NCBI GenBank assembly: GCA_030684405.1
Contig: JAUXYA010000011.1
Location: 1 to 64,000 of the forward strand
DNA length: 64,000 nucleotides
Direction of reading: 5' to 3'
Source: Burkholderiales bacterium
GTDB lineage: Bacteria; Pseudomonadota; Gammaproteobacteria; Burkholderiales; SG8-41
Shown: in pieces, positions 44,425 to 53,168 of the stretch
How the letters are laid out: the number at the start of each line of letters is the position of its first letter
How positions within the stretch are numbered: position 1 is the stretch's first letter
Made by a program: the position numbers and the translations under genes
Notes under the pieces: model-generated
Told to the model about the DNA's origin: nothing
What the model saw: the letters and a program-made list of their open reading frames with translations, nothing else
Database searches by the model: none

Positions 44425-46512
44425 TCAGTCCAGGAGCATCAGCCAGTCGACTGCGGTGGCGCCCTGCAGTCCGGCGAGCACCGGGTTGAGGTCCAGTTCC
44501 GCCAGCCGCGGACCCGCGGCCGCGCCAAAGCAGGACACTGCACTGATCATCTGCGCCAGCGCCTGCCGGTCCACCGCCGGCCTGCCGCGCACGCCATCGA
44601 GCAGCACCCGGCTCTTCAGTTCGTCAAGCATGCGCAGCGCCTCGGCTTCGGTCACCGGCGCGGCGCGGAATACCACGTCCTTGAATACTTCGATCAGCAC
44701 GCCCCCCAGCCCCACCATCACCACTGGGCCGAAGGTCGGGTCGCGCTTGAGACCGATCACCAGTTCCACCTCGCCCTGTGCCATCGCCTGCACCAGCACG
44801 CCGGCGATGCGGGCGTCGGACTTGTAGGCGCTGGCGTTAGCGAGGAGCTTGGCATGGGCCGCGCGCACCGCCGCAGCATCCTTCAGATTCAGTGCCACAC
44901 CCTGCGCCTCGGTTTTGTGCAGGATGTCCGGCGACTCGATTTTCAGCACCACCGGATAGCCCAGCGATTCGGCTGCGGCAACGGCTGCGTCGGCTGAGGT
45001 CGCCAGTTTTGCCGCAGCGGTTATTACGCCGTAGGACTGCAGCAAGGCCTGGCCTTCAAGGCTGCCGACGGCGCAGCCGGCAGCAGGCAAGACCGGCGCC
45101 GGCAGCTGCAGCGCGGTGCGTGCCGGCGCGTCAGCCAGCCAGTGGCGCCGCGCTTCGGCGTAACGCACCAGCGCCGCCAGCGCATCCACCGCGGGTTCGG
45201 CACCCCGCAGCACAGGAATACCCGCCGCGCGCAGTTGCCGCAACGCTTCCTCCGGTGCCGCCACCCAGCAAACTACCCAGGGCTTTTTTACTATCTCATT
45301 GATTTTATTGAATATTTTTTGCAGCCGATCAACGTGCGCATCCATCAACTGCAGCCACACGACGCCGACATGCACCGCTGGATCATCCATGACTATGCGT
45401 ACGCTGTTGAGCAGCAGTTCGGGATCCGCAACAAACTGGCCCGTGACGTCCACTGGATTGCCCGTGGTGCCGAATCCAGGGATCACCGCAGCCAATGCCG
45501 CGCGTGTCTCTGCGGACAGAAGCGCCACCTGTAACCCGGTTTCTTCGGCACGGTCGGCCATCAGCACACCGGCGCCGCCCGACTGGGTAACGATGCCGAG
45601 TCCCCTGCCCTCCGGAAGCGCGCAACGGCCGAGTACCTCGACCATGTCCAGCATGTGCTCCTCGTTTCGCGCGCGAGTCACTCCCAGTCCGCGAATCACG
45701 CCGTCGAATATGGTATCGGTGCCGGCCAGTGCACCCGTATGTGAGGCAGCCGCCCGAGCGCCGGCCGCCGTGCGCCCGACCTTGGTGAGCGCCAGCGGTT
45801 TGCCCAATGCCAGAGCATGCGCCGCCAGTGCGTGCAGGCCCCGGCCATCGCGCACGCCTTCGAGATATCCGGCGCCGACGCGAATGCGCACATCGTCGAG
45901 CACGGCGTGCATCATCTGCACGAAATCCACGTCGCACTCGTTGCCGGTATTGATGAAATATCCCAGGCCGAGGGAGCGCCGTCGTGCCAGCGCAGCAATC
46001 GCCGTGCCGAAGGCGCCGGACTGGGTGACGAAGCCGACGGGACCCGCCGGCGTATCGCCCTCGGCGAACTGGCCGAAAGTCGCAACGACCTTGTCGAAGG
46101 CGTTGATCAGACCCAGGCAGTTCGGGCCGCATAGCCGCATGCCCGACTGCCGCGCAATCCCGGTCAACCTCTCCTCGAGCGCACGTCCTGAATCACCCAT
46201 TTCCGCAAAGCCGGAACTGAAAATCACCGCGCTGCGTCCGCCCCGTGCCGCCAGTTCCTGAAGTGCCGGCAAAACTTGCAGGGCCGGAACGGCAATTACC
46301 GCAAGGTCCGGCACCTCCGGCAATGCAGCGACGTCGGGGTAGCAGCGCAATCCGGCGATGGCTTCATATTTCGGATTGACCGGAAAAATCTTCCCGTCAT
46401 AACCCTTTTCCAGCAGAAACCGCAGTGTGCGGCCATTGACCTTGTTGAGATCGGCAGAAGCGCCCAATATGGCGATCGACCGCGGACTGAGCAGCGATTG
46501 GAGTTCGTTCAT
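44425..46512 (-). CDS. ADP-forming acyl-CoA synthetase (acetate-CoA ligase family)
   Basis: A 695-residue fused alpha-beta synthetase. The alpha part has the CoA-binding domain (about 8-135; SIAILGASAD, LCGPNCLGLIN) and the succinyl-CoA-ligase-like domain with the phospho-histidine loop AAASHTGALAGTD. The ATP-grasp beta part starts at about residue 480 (LLQSYGVITAAAKLATSADAA, YPVVLKIESPDILHKTEAQGV). It interconverts an acyl-CoA and acid with ADP/ATP; the acid is unknown. Residues about 397-410 are encoded by an unusually AT-rich patch. Followed by an MFS exporter gene. Confidence 0.9.
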   Translation of the reverse strand: MNELQSLLSPRSIAILGASADLNKVNGRTLRFLLEKGYDGKIFPVNPKYEAIAGLRCYPDVAALPEVPDLAVIAVPALQVLPALQELAARGGRSAVIFSSGFAEMGDSGRALEERLTGIARQSGMRLCGPNCLGLINAFDKVVATFGQFAEGDTPAGPVGFVTQSGAFGTAIAALARRRSLGLGYFINTGNECDVDFVQMMHAVLDDVRIRVGAGYLEGVRDGRGLHALAAHALALGKPLALTKVGRTAAGARAAASHTGALAGTDTIFDGVIRGLGVTRARNEEHMLDMVEVLGRCALPEGRGLGIVTQSGGAGVLMADRAEETGLQVALLSAETRAALAAVIPGFGTTGNPVDVTGQFVADPELLLNSVRIVMDDPAVHVGVVWLQLMDAHVDRLQKIFNKINEIVKKPWVVCWVAAPEEALRQLRAAGIPVLRGAEPAVDALAALVRYAEARRHWLADAPARTALQLPAPVLPAAGCAVGSLEGQALLQSYGVITAAAKLATSADAAVAAAESLGYPVVLKIESPDILHKTEAQGVALNLKDAAAVRAAHAKLLANASAYKSDARIAGVLVQAMAQGEVELVIGLKRDPTFGPVVMVGLGGVLIEVFKDVVFRAAPVTEAEALRMLDELKSRVLLDGVRGRPAVDRQALAQMISAVSCFGAAAGPRLAELDLNPVLAGLQGATAVDWLMLLD

Positions 46513-46629
46513 GGTTTCCGTGGACGGGATACTTGGGATCGAAGCGCGCGCAGCAGTAGCGCCGTTTTTTCAGGATTACACCACACAAGCGCAGCCTATT
46601 CCCGGCCGGCTTTGCCGCAAGGAATGCCC

Positions 46630-47346
46630 TCAGCCCCCGCGCTCCAGCCAGCGCCTGTCCTTTTCGAGTTTGATCAGATCCCGCAGGCTGGTGGCTCCAC
46701 TCTGCCGCGCGCGCGCAAGCACGGCCTGCAGCAGTTGCGCCGTAGCCAGCGCATCGGCGAGCGCATTGTGCCGGGATTCGTTGACAATCCCGAGGCGGGC
46801 GGTCCATGCGTCGAGTCCGCGCGGCAGCTCCTCTTCGTTTCGCTCCAGCAATGCCGGGGCCAGCATGGCCAGGTCGAGCCAGACATTGCCGGGTACCCAG
46901 CCGATAGCCGCGCGCGCTGCGCGCTCAATCATGACGCGGTCGAAAGCGGCATGGAAAGCAATAAGCGGTGCGCTCCCGGCGTAATTCAGAAAACTCAACA
47001 TCGCCGTCGCCGGCTCCACCCCCGAACGCTGCGCGTTACCGCCGATGCCATGGACAAGGATATTGCCGGGCAGGCTCGCCTCGGGCTGACGGAACAGCAC
47101 CTCGAAACCCGAGGTCAGGGGAATTCTGCCACCCACAACTTCGACTGCGCCGATGGAAATCAGCCGGTCGTGAAAAGGATCAAGTCCCGAGGTCTCGACA
47201 TCCACCACAACCCAGCGTAGTTCTTCCAGCGGAGCAGTCACGGGCACCACTGGCCATGCGCGACAGATGGACAGCAGCTTCTGCTGCTCCGGGGCGAGCA
47301 CGGCGTGTTTCTTGAACAGGTTCCCCAGCCAGTTCACGGCAGGCAC
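46630..47346 (-). CDS. DnaQ-like (DEDDh) 3'-5' exonuclease
   Basis: A 238-residue exonuclease of the DNA polymerase III epsilon superfamily. The first acidic pair is in VVDVETSGLD (Asp49, Glu51), the second Asp in FHAAFDR, and the third motif is ESRHNALADALATAQL with its His and Asp. A 40-residue N-terminal extension precedes the domain. It lies 1 bp after the CAP-ED/CBS/DUF294 gene and is surely co-transcribed with it; this pair recurs in proteobacteria, often near acetate-metabolism genes. Its substrate is unknown; it is not the replicative epsilon subunit by context. Confidence 0.88.
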   Translation of the reverse strand: MPAVNWLGNLFKKHAVLAPEQQKLLSICRAWPVVPVTAPLEELRWVVVDVETSGLDPFHDRLISIGAVEVVGGRIPLTSGFEVLFRQPEASLPGNILVHGIGGNAQRSGVEPATAMLSFLNYAGSAPLIAFHAAFDRVMIERAARAAIGWVPGNVWLDLAMLAPALLERNEEELPRGLDAWTARLGIVNESRHNALADALATAQLLQAVLARARQSGATSLRDLIKLEKDRRWLERGG

Positions 47347-47347
47347 C

Positions 47348-49258
47348 TCACAAACGGTAGTCCAGTGCCAGCCTGCTTTGCAGCTTGCGCGCCTGGCGCA
47401 GGCTTTCCTTTAGGATGCGCCGGTCCACTTCGTTAAGGCGGTCCGGCCGGATACGGTTGACTCCTGACGAGGTCGACTCCATGTTGGTCTGTGCGCGCAA
47501 GCGCAAGCCCTGAAGAAAAAAGAAGCCTTCGACGATGGCAGCAATTTCCGCAGGCGGAATGTTCAGCGCAGTCCCGGCCTGGCGCAGGCGCTGCGCGGTG
47601 CTGGTATGGGCCACGCCGGCCGCCAGTGCCAGCACACGTGCGGCATCTGCAAACAGCCGCGCCCCGGACTTCTTCAGGTCGATGGTACCGCGGGACTCTG
47701 CGCTGTCGTCAGTCACGAAGTCACTGATCAGCCCCAGTGGCGGTGGTGTTTCCAGGGCGTACTGCGCGAGCTGGCGCTGGAAACGGCTGTTGTTCCGGGT
47801 CAGATCCAGCAGATGGTCACGTAGCGCCTGGGCCAGCCTCTCCTCGCCGTGCAGCGGCCGGAAATCGAAAAAAATCACGGCGTGAAGCAGTGCCTGCGGA
47901 TCGGTATCCGCAATCCAATGTCCAAACTGCCGGCGCCACTCGTCCAGGCTCAGGCACCACTGCGGATTGCCGGCCATGATGTTGCCCTTGCATAGCGGGA
48001 AACCGCAGGCATCTAGCCCGCTGTTGACAGCCTGCGCGAACGGCAACAGTCGTTGCCTCAGGGCATCGTGAGAATCCTCACCTTCGAATGCAAGGCCGTT
48101 GTCCTGGTCCGTGCTGATAGTCTGCTCGTAACGCCCCTCGCTCCCGAAAGCAAGCCAGCACCAGCGGATTCCGGAGAGATCGAAGCGCTGTGCTTCGATT
48201 TCCAGAATGCGGCGGGTCAATGCATCGTTGAGCGTCGAAATGATCAGTGTCAGCTGTTCCGCAGCCACGCCCTGTCCGAGCAGGCTGAGCACCAGCCGGC
48301 GGATGTCAGCAGCTGCCTGGCGCAACTCATCCACCGAGACCGCATCGGCGACCGTACGATGGATGGCGTGTACGCTGACGCGCTGCAATGCAAAAAGATC
48401 CCGTTCGGTGACCACGCCGATGATCATTGCACCGTCATGCACCGGAACATGCCGGATGCCACGCTTTGCAATCAGCAGCGCCGCCTCCCATGCGCTGGCT
48501 TCCGCGGGCAATGTCAGCGGATCCGGCGTCATAAGCTCGGCGATCGGACGCGCGAGATCGCATTTTTCGAGCGCAATGCGGTCCAGCACATCATGGCGCG
48601 TAAAGATGCCGCACAGGCGCCCTGAGTCGTCGACCACCAGCATCGAGCCGATCTTGCGGGCCTGCATGATCCTCAACACTTCGCCAACCGGAGTCTGTGG
48701 CAGGCAGGTCACCGCGCCGCGTCCGATCAGCGACCCAAGCGGCCGGCTCATCGCCTGCTGTTCGCCTGCCGCGCTGGAGTTCATCCGGATCAGACGCCGT
48801 GATTCGCGCAGCATGCTCGCGAGATAACGCGTTGCAAACGCCGCGAAGACGGGACTGCGGTCCAGCAACTCAGGAAAGTGCGAGGCAGACAGCTCATAGC
48901 AGAAAGTGTCTGCCGTTGCCCGGTACGGCGAAGTGACCGCCCTTTTCTCGAGCAAGGCACCCACCGAGAAGCATTCGCCCGCCCCCAGGTTCAATGCCCG
49001 CGCCTGCTCTCCCTGAATGCCGGAAGACGGCAGAACCTGCACGCTGCCGCGCTGGATGATGTAGAACGTTTCTGGAATTCCCTGCGCCGGATCGAGGATC
49101 ACTGCGCCTTCGGCGTGATAACCGAGTTGGAGGTGGCTCACGAGGAAGTCCAGGACCTCCTCCTCCATGTTTGCAAACGGCAGGTGGGTGCGGAGGAAGC
49201 GCAGCGCAGCTGCGGCCGCTCCGCTGCCCTCTACGCCCTGTGCAGTAAGCTCCACCAC
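47348..49258 (-). CDS. CAP-ED / CBS / DUF294 nucleotidyltransferase-like signalling protein
   Basis: A 636-residue multidomain cytosolic protein. CAP-ED domain (about 20-140), CBS pair (about 175-295; VDDSGRLCGIFTRHDVLDR, IIGVVTERDLFAL), a GlnD-like DUF294 nucleotidyltransferase domain (about 300-470) with FGSEGRYEQ and STDQDN (Asp384, Asp386), and a helical C-terminal domain. The CAP-ED phosphate-binding cassette is degenerate: GECFSVGALLEKRAVTSPYRA lacks the usual FGE and R-S/T-A pattern, so cAMP binding is doubtful. It probably senses adenine nucleotides and modifies a partner, but no target is known. Paired with the DnaQ-like gene. Confidence 0.88.
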   Translation of the reverse strand: MVELTAQGVEGSGAAAAALRFLRTHLPFANMEEEVLDFLVSHLQLGYHAEGAVILDPAQGIPETFYIIQRGSVQVLPSSGIQGEQARALNLGAGECFSVGALLEKRAVTSPYRATADTFCYELSASHFPELLDRSPVFAAFATRYLASMLRESRRLIRMNSSAAGEQQAMSRPLGSLIGRGAVTCLPQTPVGEVLRIMQARKIGSMLVVDDSGRLCGIFTRHDVLDRIALEKCDLARPIAELMTPDPLTLPAEASAWEAALLIAKRGIRHVPVHDGAMIIGVVTERDLFALQRVSVHAIHRTVADAVSVDELRQAAADIRRLVLSLLGQGVAAEQLTLIISTLNDALTRRILEIEAQRFDLSGIRWCWLAFGSEGRYEQTISTDQDNGLAFEGEDSHDALRQRLLPFAQAVNSGLDACGFPLCKGNIMAGNPQWCLSLDEWRRQFGHWIADTDPQALLHAVIFFDFRPLHGEERLAQALRDHLLDLTRNNSRFQRQLAQYALETPPPLGLISDFVTDDSAESRGTIDLKKSGARLFADAARVLALAAGVAHTSTAQRLRQAGTALNIPPAEIAAIVEGFFFLQGLRLRAQTNMESTSSGVNRIRPDRLNEVDRRILKESLRQARKLQSRLALDYRL

Positions 49259-49267
49259 CCGCCCACG

Positions 49268-49714
49268 TCAGCGCACGACGAGCACCGGAATCTTGCTGTG
49301 CGTCAGCACCTTGACTGTTTCGCTGCCGAGCAGCAGCCCGGCCAATCCGCGGCGACCGTGCGAAGCCATGACAATGACATCGCACTTGTGTTTGCGTGCC
49401 ACGGCAATGATCTGTTGATAGGGTAAATCGCCACCCACCGTGACAACGTCAGCTTTCAAACCGCTCTTCGCGGCTTTCTGCTGCAGCTTGCCCAGCAAGC
49501 CTGCAGCACGCGCAGCGACTTCCTTCTCGTACCGCCCCTTCAACTGCGCACTGACCGGTATCGCGAAACTTTCGTCTGCTGCCATGCGGAACTCCGGCAC
49601 CACACTGAGCAGTGTGATCCGCGCACCCAGCGCTTTCGCCAAACCGAAGCCCTTGATCACCGCCTTGTCAGCCAGCGCGGAACCATCAGTCGGCAGCAAT
49701 ATATGCTTGAACAT
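49268..49714 (-). CDS. Universal stress protein (UspA family)
   Basis: A 148-residue Usp domain: MFKHILLPTDGSALADKAV at the start and the ATP-binding GxxG-type loop VMASHGRRGLAGLLLGSETVKVL near the end (G-2X-G-9X-G-S/T). An ATP-binding Usp is therefore likely. The ATG at 49714 matches the family start; upstream in-frame codons to 49786 have no similarity. It lies 9 bp before the CAP-ED/CBS gene and may be in the same operon. Confidence 0.93.
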   Translation of the reverse strand: MFKHILLPTDGSALADKAVIKGFGLAKALGARITLLSVVPEFRMAADESFAIPVSAQLKGRYEKEVAARAAGLLGKLQQKAAKSGLKADVVTVGGDLPYQQIIAVARKHKCDVIVMASHGRRGLAGLLLGSETVKVLTHSKIPVLVVR

Positions 49715-49883
49715 GCCATCTCTCCTGTTTGATTGGAGCGGCGACAGAATTCTGGTGCCTTTTCCGCCCTTTTTGAAGGATAGCACGCGCGTACCACGCT
49801 AACTTGATCCCCGTCAATGCCGGCGCTATGGAGTAGTGCCTTGAAAGCGGATTTTGAAACCACCGCACACCGGAGCAGCAGGA

Positions 49884-50333
49884 TCAATGGGACTTATTGG
49901 CCAAGTGTGGTGGCAAAGGCAGGGCAACGACCTCGATGCCTTCGTCGCGGAGCGACTCAACCTCGACGGGAGAGGCGGAGCCGCGGATCTGGCGTTCCGG
50001 CGATTCCCGGTAGTGGATCTTGCGTGCCTCTTCCGGGAATGCGCTGCCGACATCTTCGGTATTCTCGACGATGTGGGTGATCAGCTTGAGCAGCCGCGCA
50101 GAATCGAAATTTGCATACTGCGGCGGACTCTCAGGGGCTGTGGAATCCTGCGGCATCCGCGCCGAACGTCCGGTATTGACGCGCGCCGCAGTCACCAGGC
50201 GATTGATGCTGGTGTTGCCGCAAAGGGGACAGCTCAGAAGCTGTCCGTCGCGCTGGCGTTCGAACTCCGCAGTCGATGCGAACCAGCCTTCGAAGCGGTG
50301 CGAATTTTCGCAGCCGAGGTCGAACACGATCAT
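49884..50333 (-). CDS. DUF1178 family protein
   Basis: A 149-residue protein with the family start MIVFDLGCENSHRFEGWF and a zinc-ribbon-like pair, the first Cys at residue 8 and CPLCGN at about 35-40. DUF1178 proteins are widespread in alpha- and betaproteobacteria and of unknown function. The ATG at 50333 is chosen by family match; the longer frame upstream runs through tRNA genes and is not coding. It lies 37 bp downstream of tRNA-Leu(TAA). Confidence 0.88.
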   Translation of the reverse strand: MIVFDLGCENSHRFEGWFASTAEFERQRDGQLLSCPLCGNTSINRLVTAARVNTGRSARMPQDSTAPESPPQYANFDSARLLKLITHIVENTEDVGSAFPEEARKIHYRESPERQIRGSASPVEVESLRDEGIEVVALPLPPHLANKSH

Positions 50334-50370
50334 GAGCAGGCCCGGTAAATGCACATTTTGTTGTGCGGGG

Positions 50371-50455
50371 TGGTGGGCGAGGCCGGACTTGAACCGGCAT
50401 GGCTTGCGCCGAGGGATTTTAAGTCCCTTGTGTATACCAATTTCACCACTCGCCC
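50371..50455 (-). tRNA. tRNA-Leu (anticodon TAA)
   Basis: An 85-nt class II tRNA. Acceptor arms GGGCGAG and CTCGCCC pair fully. Anticodon stem AGGGA/TCCCT encloses CTTAAAA, anticodon TAA. Long variable arm, T-loop GTTCAAGTC, discriminator A and encoded CCA. Last tRNA of the Gly-Cys-Leu cluster. Confidence 0.97.
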
Positions 50456-50513
50456 CTTGAGATGCTCGAATCCGGGACCGGGCCTCGCTGCAATTTGGCA
50501 AACGCCGCAAGTC

Positions 50514-50587
50514 TGGAGGCGGGGGTCGGAATCGAACCGGCGTACACGGCTTTGCAGGCCGCTGCATGACCACTCTGCCACCCCGCC
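50514..50587 (-). tRNA. tRNA-Cys (anticodon GCA)
   Basis: A 74-nt tRNA: acceptor arms GGCGGGG and CCCCGCC, anticodon loop CTGCAAA (GCA), T-loop GTTCGATTC, discriminator U (T), encoded CCA. Middle gene of the cluster downstream of pgsA. Confidence 0.97.
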
Positions 50588-50647
50588 GCTGGAACTAAAA
50601 GGGGAAAACGGCTGGATGCTGTTTCAACCGTTTTCCCCCGTGTAATC

Positions 50648-50723
50648 TGGAGCGGGAAAGGAGGCTCGAACTCCCGACCTCAACCTTGGCAAGGTTGCGC
50701 TCTACCAGCTGAGCTATTCCCGC
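50648..50723 (-). tRNA. tRNA-Gly (anticodon GCC)
   Basis: A 76-nt tRNA: acceptor arms GCGGGAA and TTCCCGC, anticodon loop TTGCCAA (GCC) closed by AACC/GGTT, T-loop GTTCGAGCC, discriminator U (T) and encoded CCA. First of three tRNAs; the pgsA-Gly-Cys-Leu order is common in betaproteobacteria. Confidence 0.97.
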
Positions 50724-50743
50724 AGTGCTGCTACAAGGCGCGA

Positions 50744-50773
50744 ATTATAGAGCAAGCCGAGTTGACGCTGCAA
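50744..50773 (-). promoter_or_regulatory. Sigma-70 promoter of the tRNA Gly-Cys-Leu cluster
   Basis: On the minus strand TTGCAG, an 18-bp spacer and a perfect TATAAT, about 20 bp before tRNA-Gly. It lies just beyond the pgsA stop, so the tRNAs are transcribed independently as well as, possibly, by readthrough. Confidence 0.8.
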
Positions 50774-50777
50774 GCCG

Positions 50778-51347
50778 CTACCCCCGCGCCCTGGCGGCCT
50801 GCCAGGCCATCCGCAGGTAGTACCCCATGGAAATCAGGGTCAACAAGGCTGCCGCCCAAATCAGCCAGGTGCCCCAGTAATTCGGGTCAAAACCGCCGAT
50901 CCGGTCATGGTAAAGCAGCATCGGAATGGCGATCATCTGCGCAGCAGTCTTGATCTTGCCGACCATCGACACGGCGACGCTCCGCCCCTCCCCGATCGAG
51001 GCCATCCATTCACGCAAGGCCGATATCGCGATTTCGCGACCGATGATGACCAGCGCAATTACGGCGTCGATGCGCCCGAGTTGCACAAGCACAACCAGGG
51101 CCGCGGCGACCATCAGCTTGTCGGCCACCGGGTCAAGGAACGCGCCGAAAGCCGAGGTTTGGTTAAGGCGACGCGCCAGCCAGCCGTCCAGCCAGTCAGT
51201 TATGGCAGCGGCGGTGAATATGACGGTCGCAACGAGATTCTGCGTGGCATGGGACATCCAGCTCTGCTCGAAATAAAAAACACCGACAAACATCGGAATC
51301 ATCAGGATCCGCAACCATGTCAGCACATTGGGCCAGTTCATTTGCAT
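50778..51347 (-). CDS. pgsA: CDP-diacylglycerol-glycerol-3-phosphate 3-phosphatidyltransferase
   Basis: A 189-residue integral membrane enzyme, about five or six helices, making phosphatidylglycerol phosphate. The CDP-alcohol phosphotransferase signature D-x2-DG-x2-AR-x8-G-x3-D-x3-D is complete in DWLDGWLARR and FGAFLDPVADK. It follows uvrC (21 bp), the standard uvrC-pgsA pair. Confidence 0.96.
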   Translation of the reverse strand: MQMNWPNVLTWLRILMIPMFVGVFYFEQSWMSHATQNLVATVIFTAAAITDWLDGWLARRLNQTSAFGAFLDPVADKLMVAAALVVLVQLGRIDAVIALVIIGREIAISALREWMASIGEGRSVAVSMVGKIKTAAQMIAIPMLLYHDRIGGFDPNYWGTWLIWAAALLTLISMGYYLRMAWQAARARG

Positions 51348-51368
51348 GTCAGTCCGCTCAGTTACCCG

Positions 51369-53168
51369 CTAATGCAGTTCCGCATAAATCCGCTCCGCCA
51401 GTGCACGACTGATACCCTCGACTTCGGCCAGCTCCTCGACGCCCGCGGCTACCAGACCACGTATCCCGCCGAAGCGGGCCAGCAGGCGCTGCCGCCGCCT
51501 GCTGCCGATGCCGGGGATGCCCTCCAGCGGCGAAGTATTGCGCGCCCGGCTGCGGCGCGCACGATGTCCCTCGATCGCGAAGCGATGTGCCTCGTCCCTG
51601 ATTTGCTGGATCAGGTGTAATCCAGGGGCATCCGGAGCGAGGTCAAGAGGCTGTTTGCGCCCCGGCATAAGCAGCTGTTCCATGCCGGGCTTGCGGGTAA
51701 CGCCTTTGGCCACACCGAGCAGCGGCATGTCGCCCAAACCCAGTTCCGCGAATACCTCCACGGCAACACCCAACTGCCCCTCTCCGCCATCTATCATCAC
51801 CAGATCAGGCATCTTGCCCTCGCCCGAAGCGACCCTGCGATAACGCCTGGTCAGGGCTTCGCGCATTGCGGCATAGTCGTCACCCGGCCCTGCTTCCCGT
51901 ATGTTGAAGCGCCGGTATTCCCCGTTCTGCATTGCGCCCCGATCGTAGACCACGCAAGATGCCACTGTAGCCTCGCCCTGGGTATGGCTGATATCGAAAC
52001 ACTCGATGCGCCTGAGCGAATCCTGAAGCCCCAGAGCCTGCTGCAGTGCCTGCAACCTGCCAGCGTCGCCCAGCTGACGGGCATGGCGCTCAGCAGCCGC
52101 AAGCCCGGCATTTTTTTTAGCCATCTGCAGCCACACCCTGCGGTCGCCGATCGGGTTGGTGGTGATCTGCACGCGTCGCCCCGCCCGTTGCGACAGCATG
52201 TCCTGAAGTCCCTCGACGGCCACCGGTTCGCCGACAATGACCAGAGGCGGAACCGGATGCATCAGGTAGTGCTGTGCCAGGAAGGCCTCAATCACCTGCT
52301 GCGGCTCAGCGCCATCGGCATTCTGCGGAAAGAAATTCTTGTCACCCAGATGATGGCCGCCACGAATCATCGTGAGATTGACGCAGCAGCCCGCGCCCTC
52401 CGAGCCAAGTGCAATGACATCGGCGTCGCGCCCTGAGCCGTCACTGACATACTGCCGCTCGCGCACCTTGTGCAGTGCGCTGATTTGGTCGCGGTAGAAA
52501 GCAGCCTCCTCGTAGCGCAGTTCTGCAGCAGCATCCGCCATGCGCAGGTCAAGCCGCTCGAACACCGCATCCTCCTCGCCGGCAAGGAAGAGTTCGGCGC
52601 TGCGCACGTCTTCAGCGTAGGCAGCTTCGCTGACAAGCCCGACGCAAGGCGCAGTACAGCGGTGAATCTGATGTAACAGACAGGGCCGAGAACGGTGAGT
52701 GAACACGCTGTCCTCGCAGGTGCGCAAGCGAAACACCTTCTGCAGCATTTGCATGCTTTCGCGCACGGCACCCGCATTCGGGAAAGGCCCGAAATGCCGG
52801 TTGCGGCGATCGGGACTGCCGCGAAAAAAACCGAGGCGCGGGAACGCGTGGCCGCTGAGCATCAGGTACGGATAGGACTTGTCATCGCGGAACAGGATGT
52901 TGTAGCGCGGGGACAACGACTTGATCAGGTTGTTCTCAAGCAGAAGCGCCTCCGACTCGGAACGAGTGACCGTGGTTTCTATACCGCCGATCTGCGCCAC
53001 CATCAGCCGGATACGCGGCGAAAGCGTCTCGGCGCGCTGGAAGTACGAAGTCACCCGCTTGCGCAGGTCAATTGCCTTGCCGACATAGAGCACATCGCCG
53101 TTCCGCCCGATCATCCGGTAGACGCCGGGCAGATGTGGCAGCCGCGATGCGATGTCCAGCGGGGTCAT
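51369..53168 (-). CDS. uvrC: Excinuclease ABC subunit C
   Basis: A 599-residue nucleotide-excision-repair nuclease. GIY-YIG domain at the N-terminus (GVYRMIGRNGDVLYVGKA), UvrB-binding UVR motif (about 195-235), RNase H-like C-terminal endonuclease domain with ECFDISHTQGE and MIDGGEGQL, and a tandem helix-hairpin-helix at the end (LEGIPGIGSRRRQRLLARFGG). It overlaps the stop of the upstream UDG gene by 4 bp. Confidence 0.97.
   Translation of the reverse strand: MTPLDIASRLPHLPGVYRMIGRNGDVLYVGKAIDLRKRVTSYFQRAETLSPRIRLMVAQIGGIETTVTRSESEALLLENNLIKSLSPRYNILFRDDKSYPYLMLSGHAFPRLGFFRGSPDRRNRHFGPFPNAGAVRESMQMLQKVFRLRTCEDSVFTHRSRPCLLHQIHRCTAPCVGLVSEAAYAEDVRSAELFLAGEEDAVFERLDLRMADAAAELRYEEAAFYRDQISALHKVRERQYVSDGSGRDADVIALGSEGAGCCVNLTMIRGGHHLGDKNFFPQNADGAEPQQVIEAFLAQHYLMHPVPPLVIVGEPVAVEGLQDMLSQRAGRRVQITTNPIGDRRVWLQMAKKNAGLAAAERHARQLGDAGRLQALQQALGLQDSLRRIECFDISHTQGEATVASCVVYDRGAMQNGEYRRFNIREAGPGDDYAAMREALTRRYRRVASGEGKMPDLVMIDGGEGQLGVAVEVFAELGLGDMPLLGVAKGVTRKPGMEQLLMPGRKQPLDLAPDAPGLHLIQQIRDEAHRFAIEGHRARRSRARNTSPLEGIPGIGSRRRQRLLARFGGIRGLVAAGVEELAEVEGISRALAERIYAELH

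Noticed and set aside
43200-44489. 429-codon plus-strand frame opposite the MFS gene
   Set aside because: Extremely His/Arg/Gln-rich, antisense to a clear twelve-helix transporter.
49884-50573. Long N-terminal extension of the DUF1178 protein
   Set aside because: The extra 80 codons run through tRNA-Leu and part of tRNA-Cys; the family start is the ATG at 50333.
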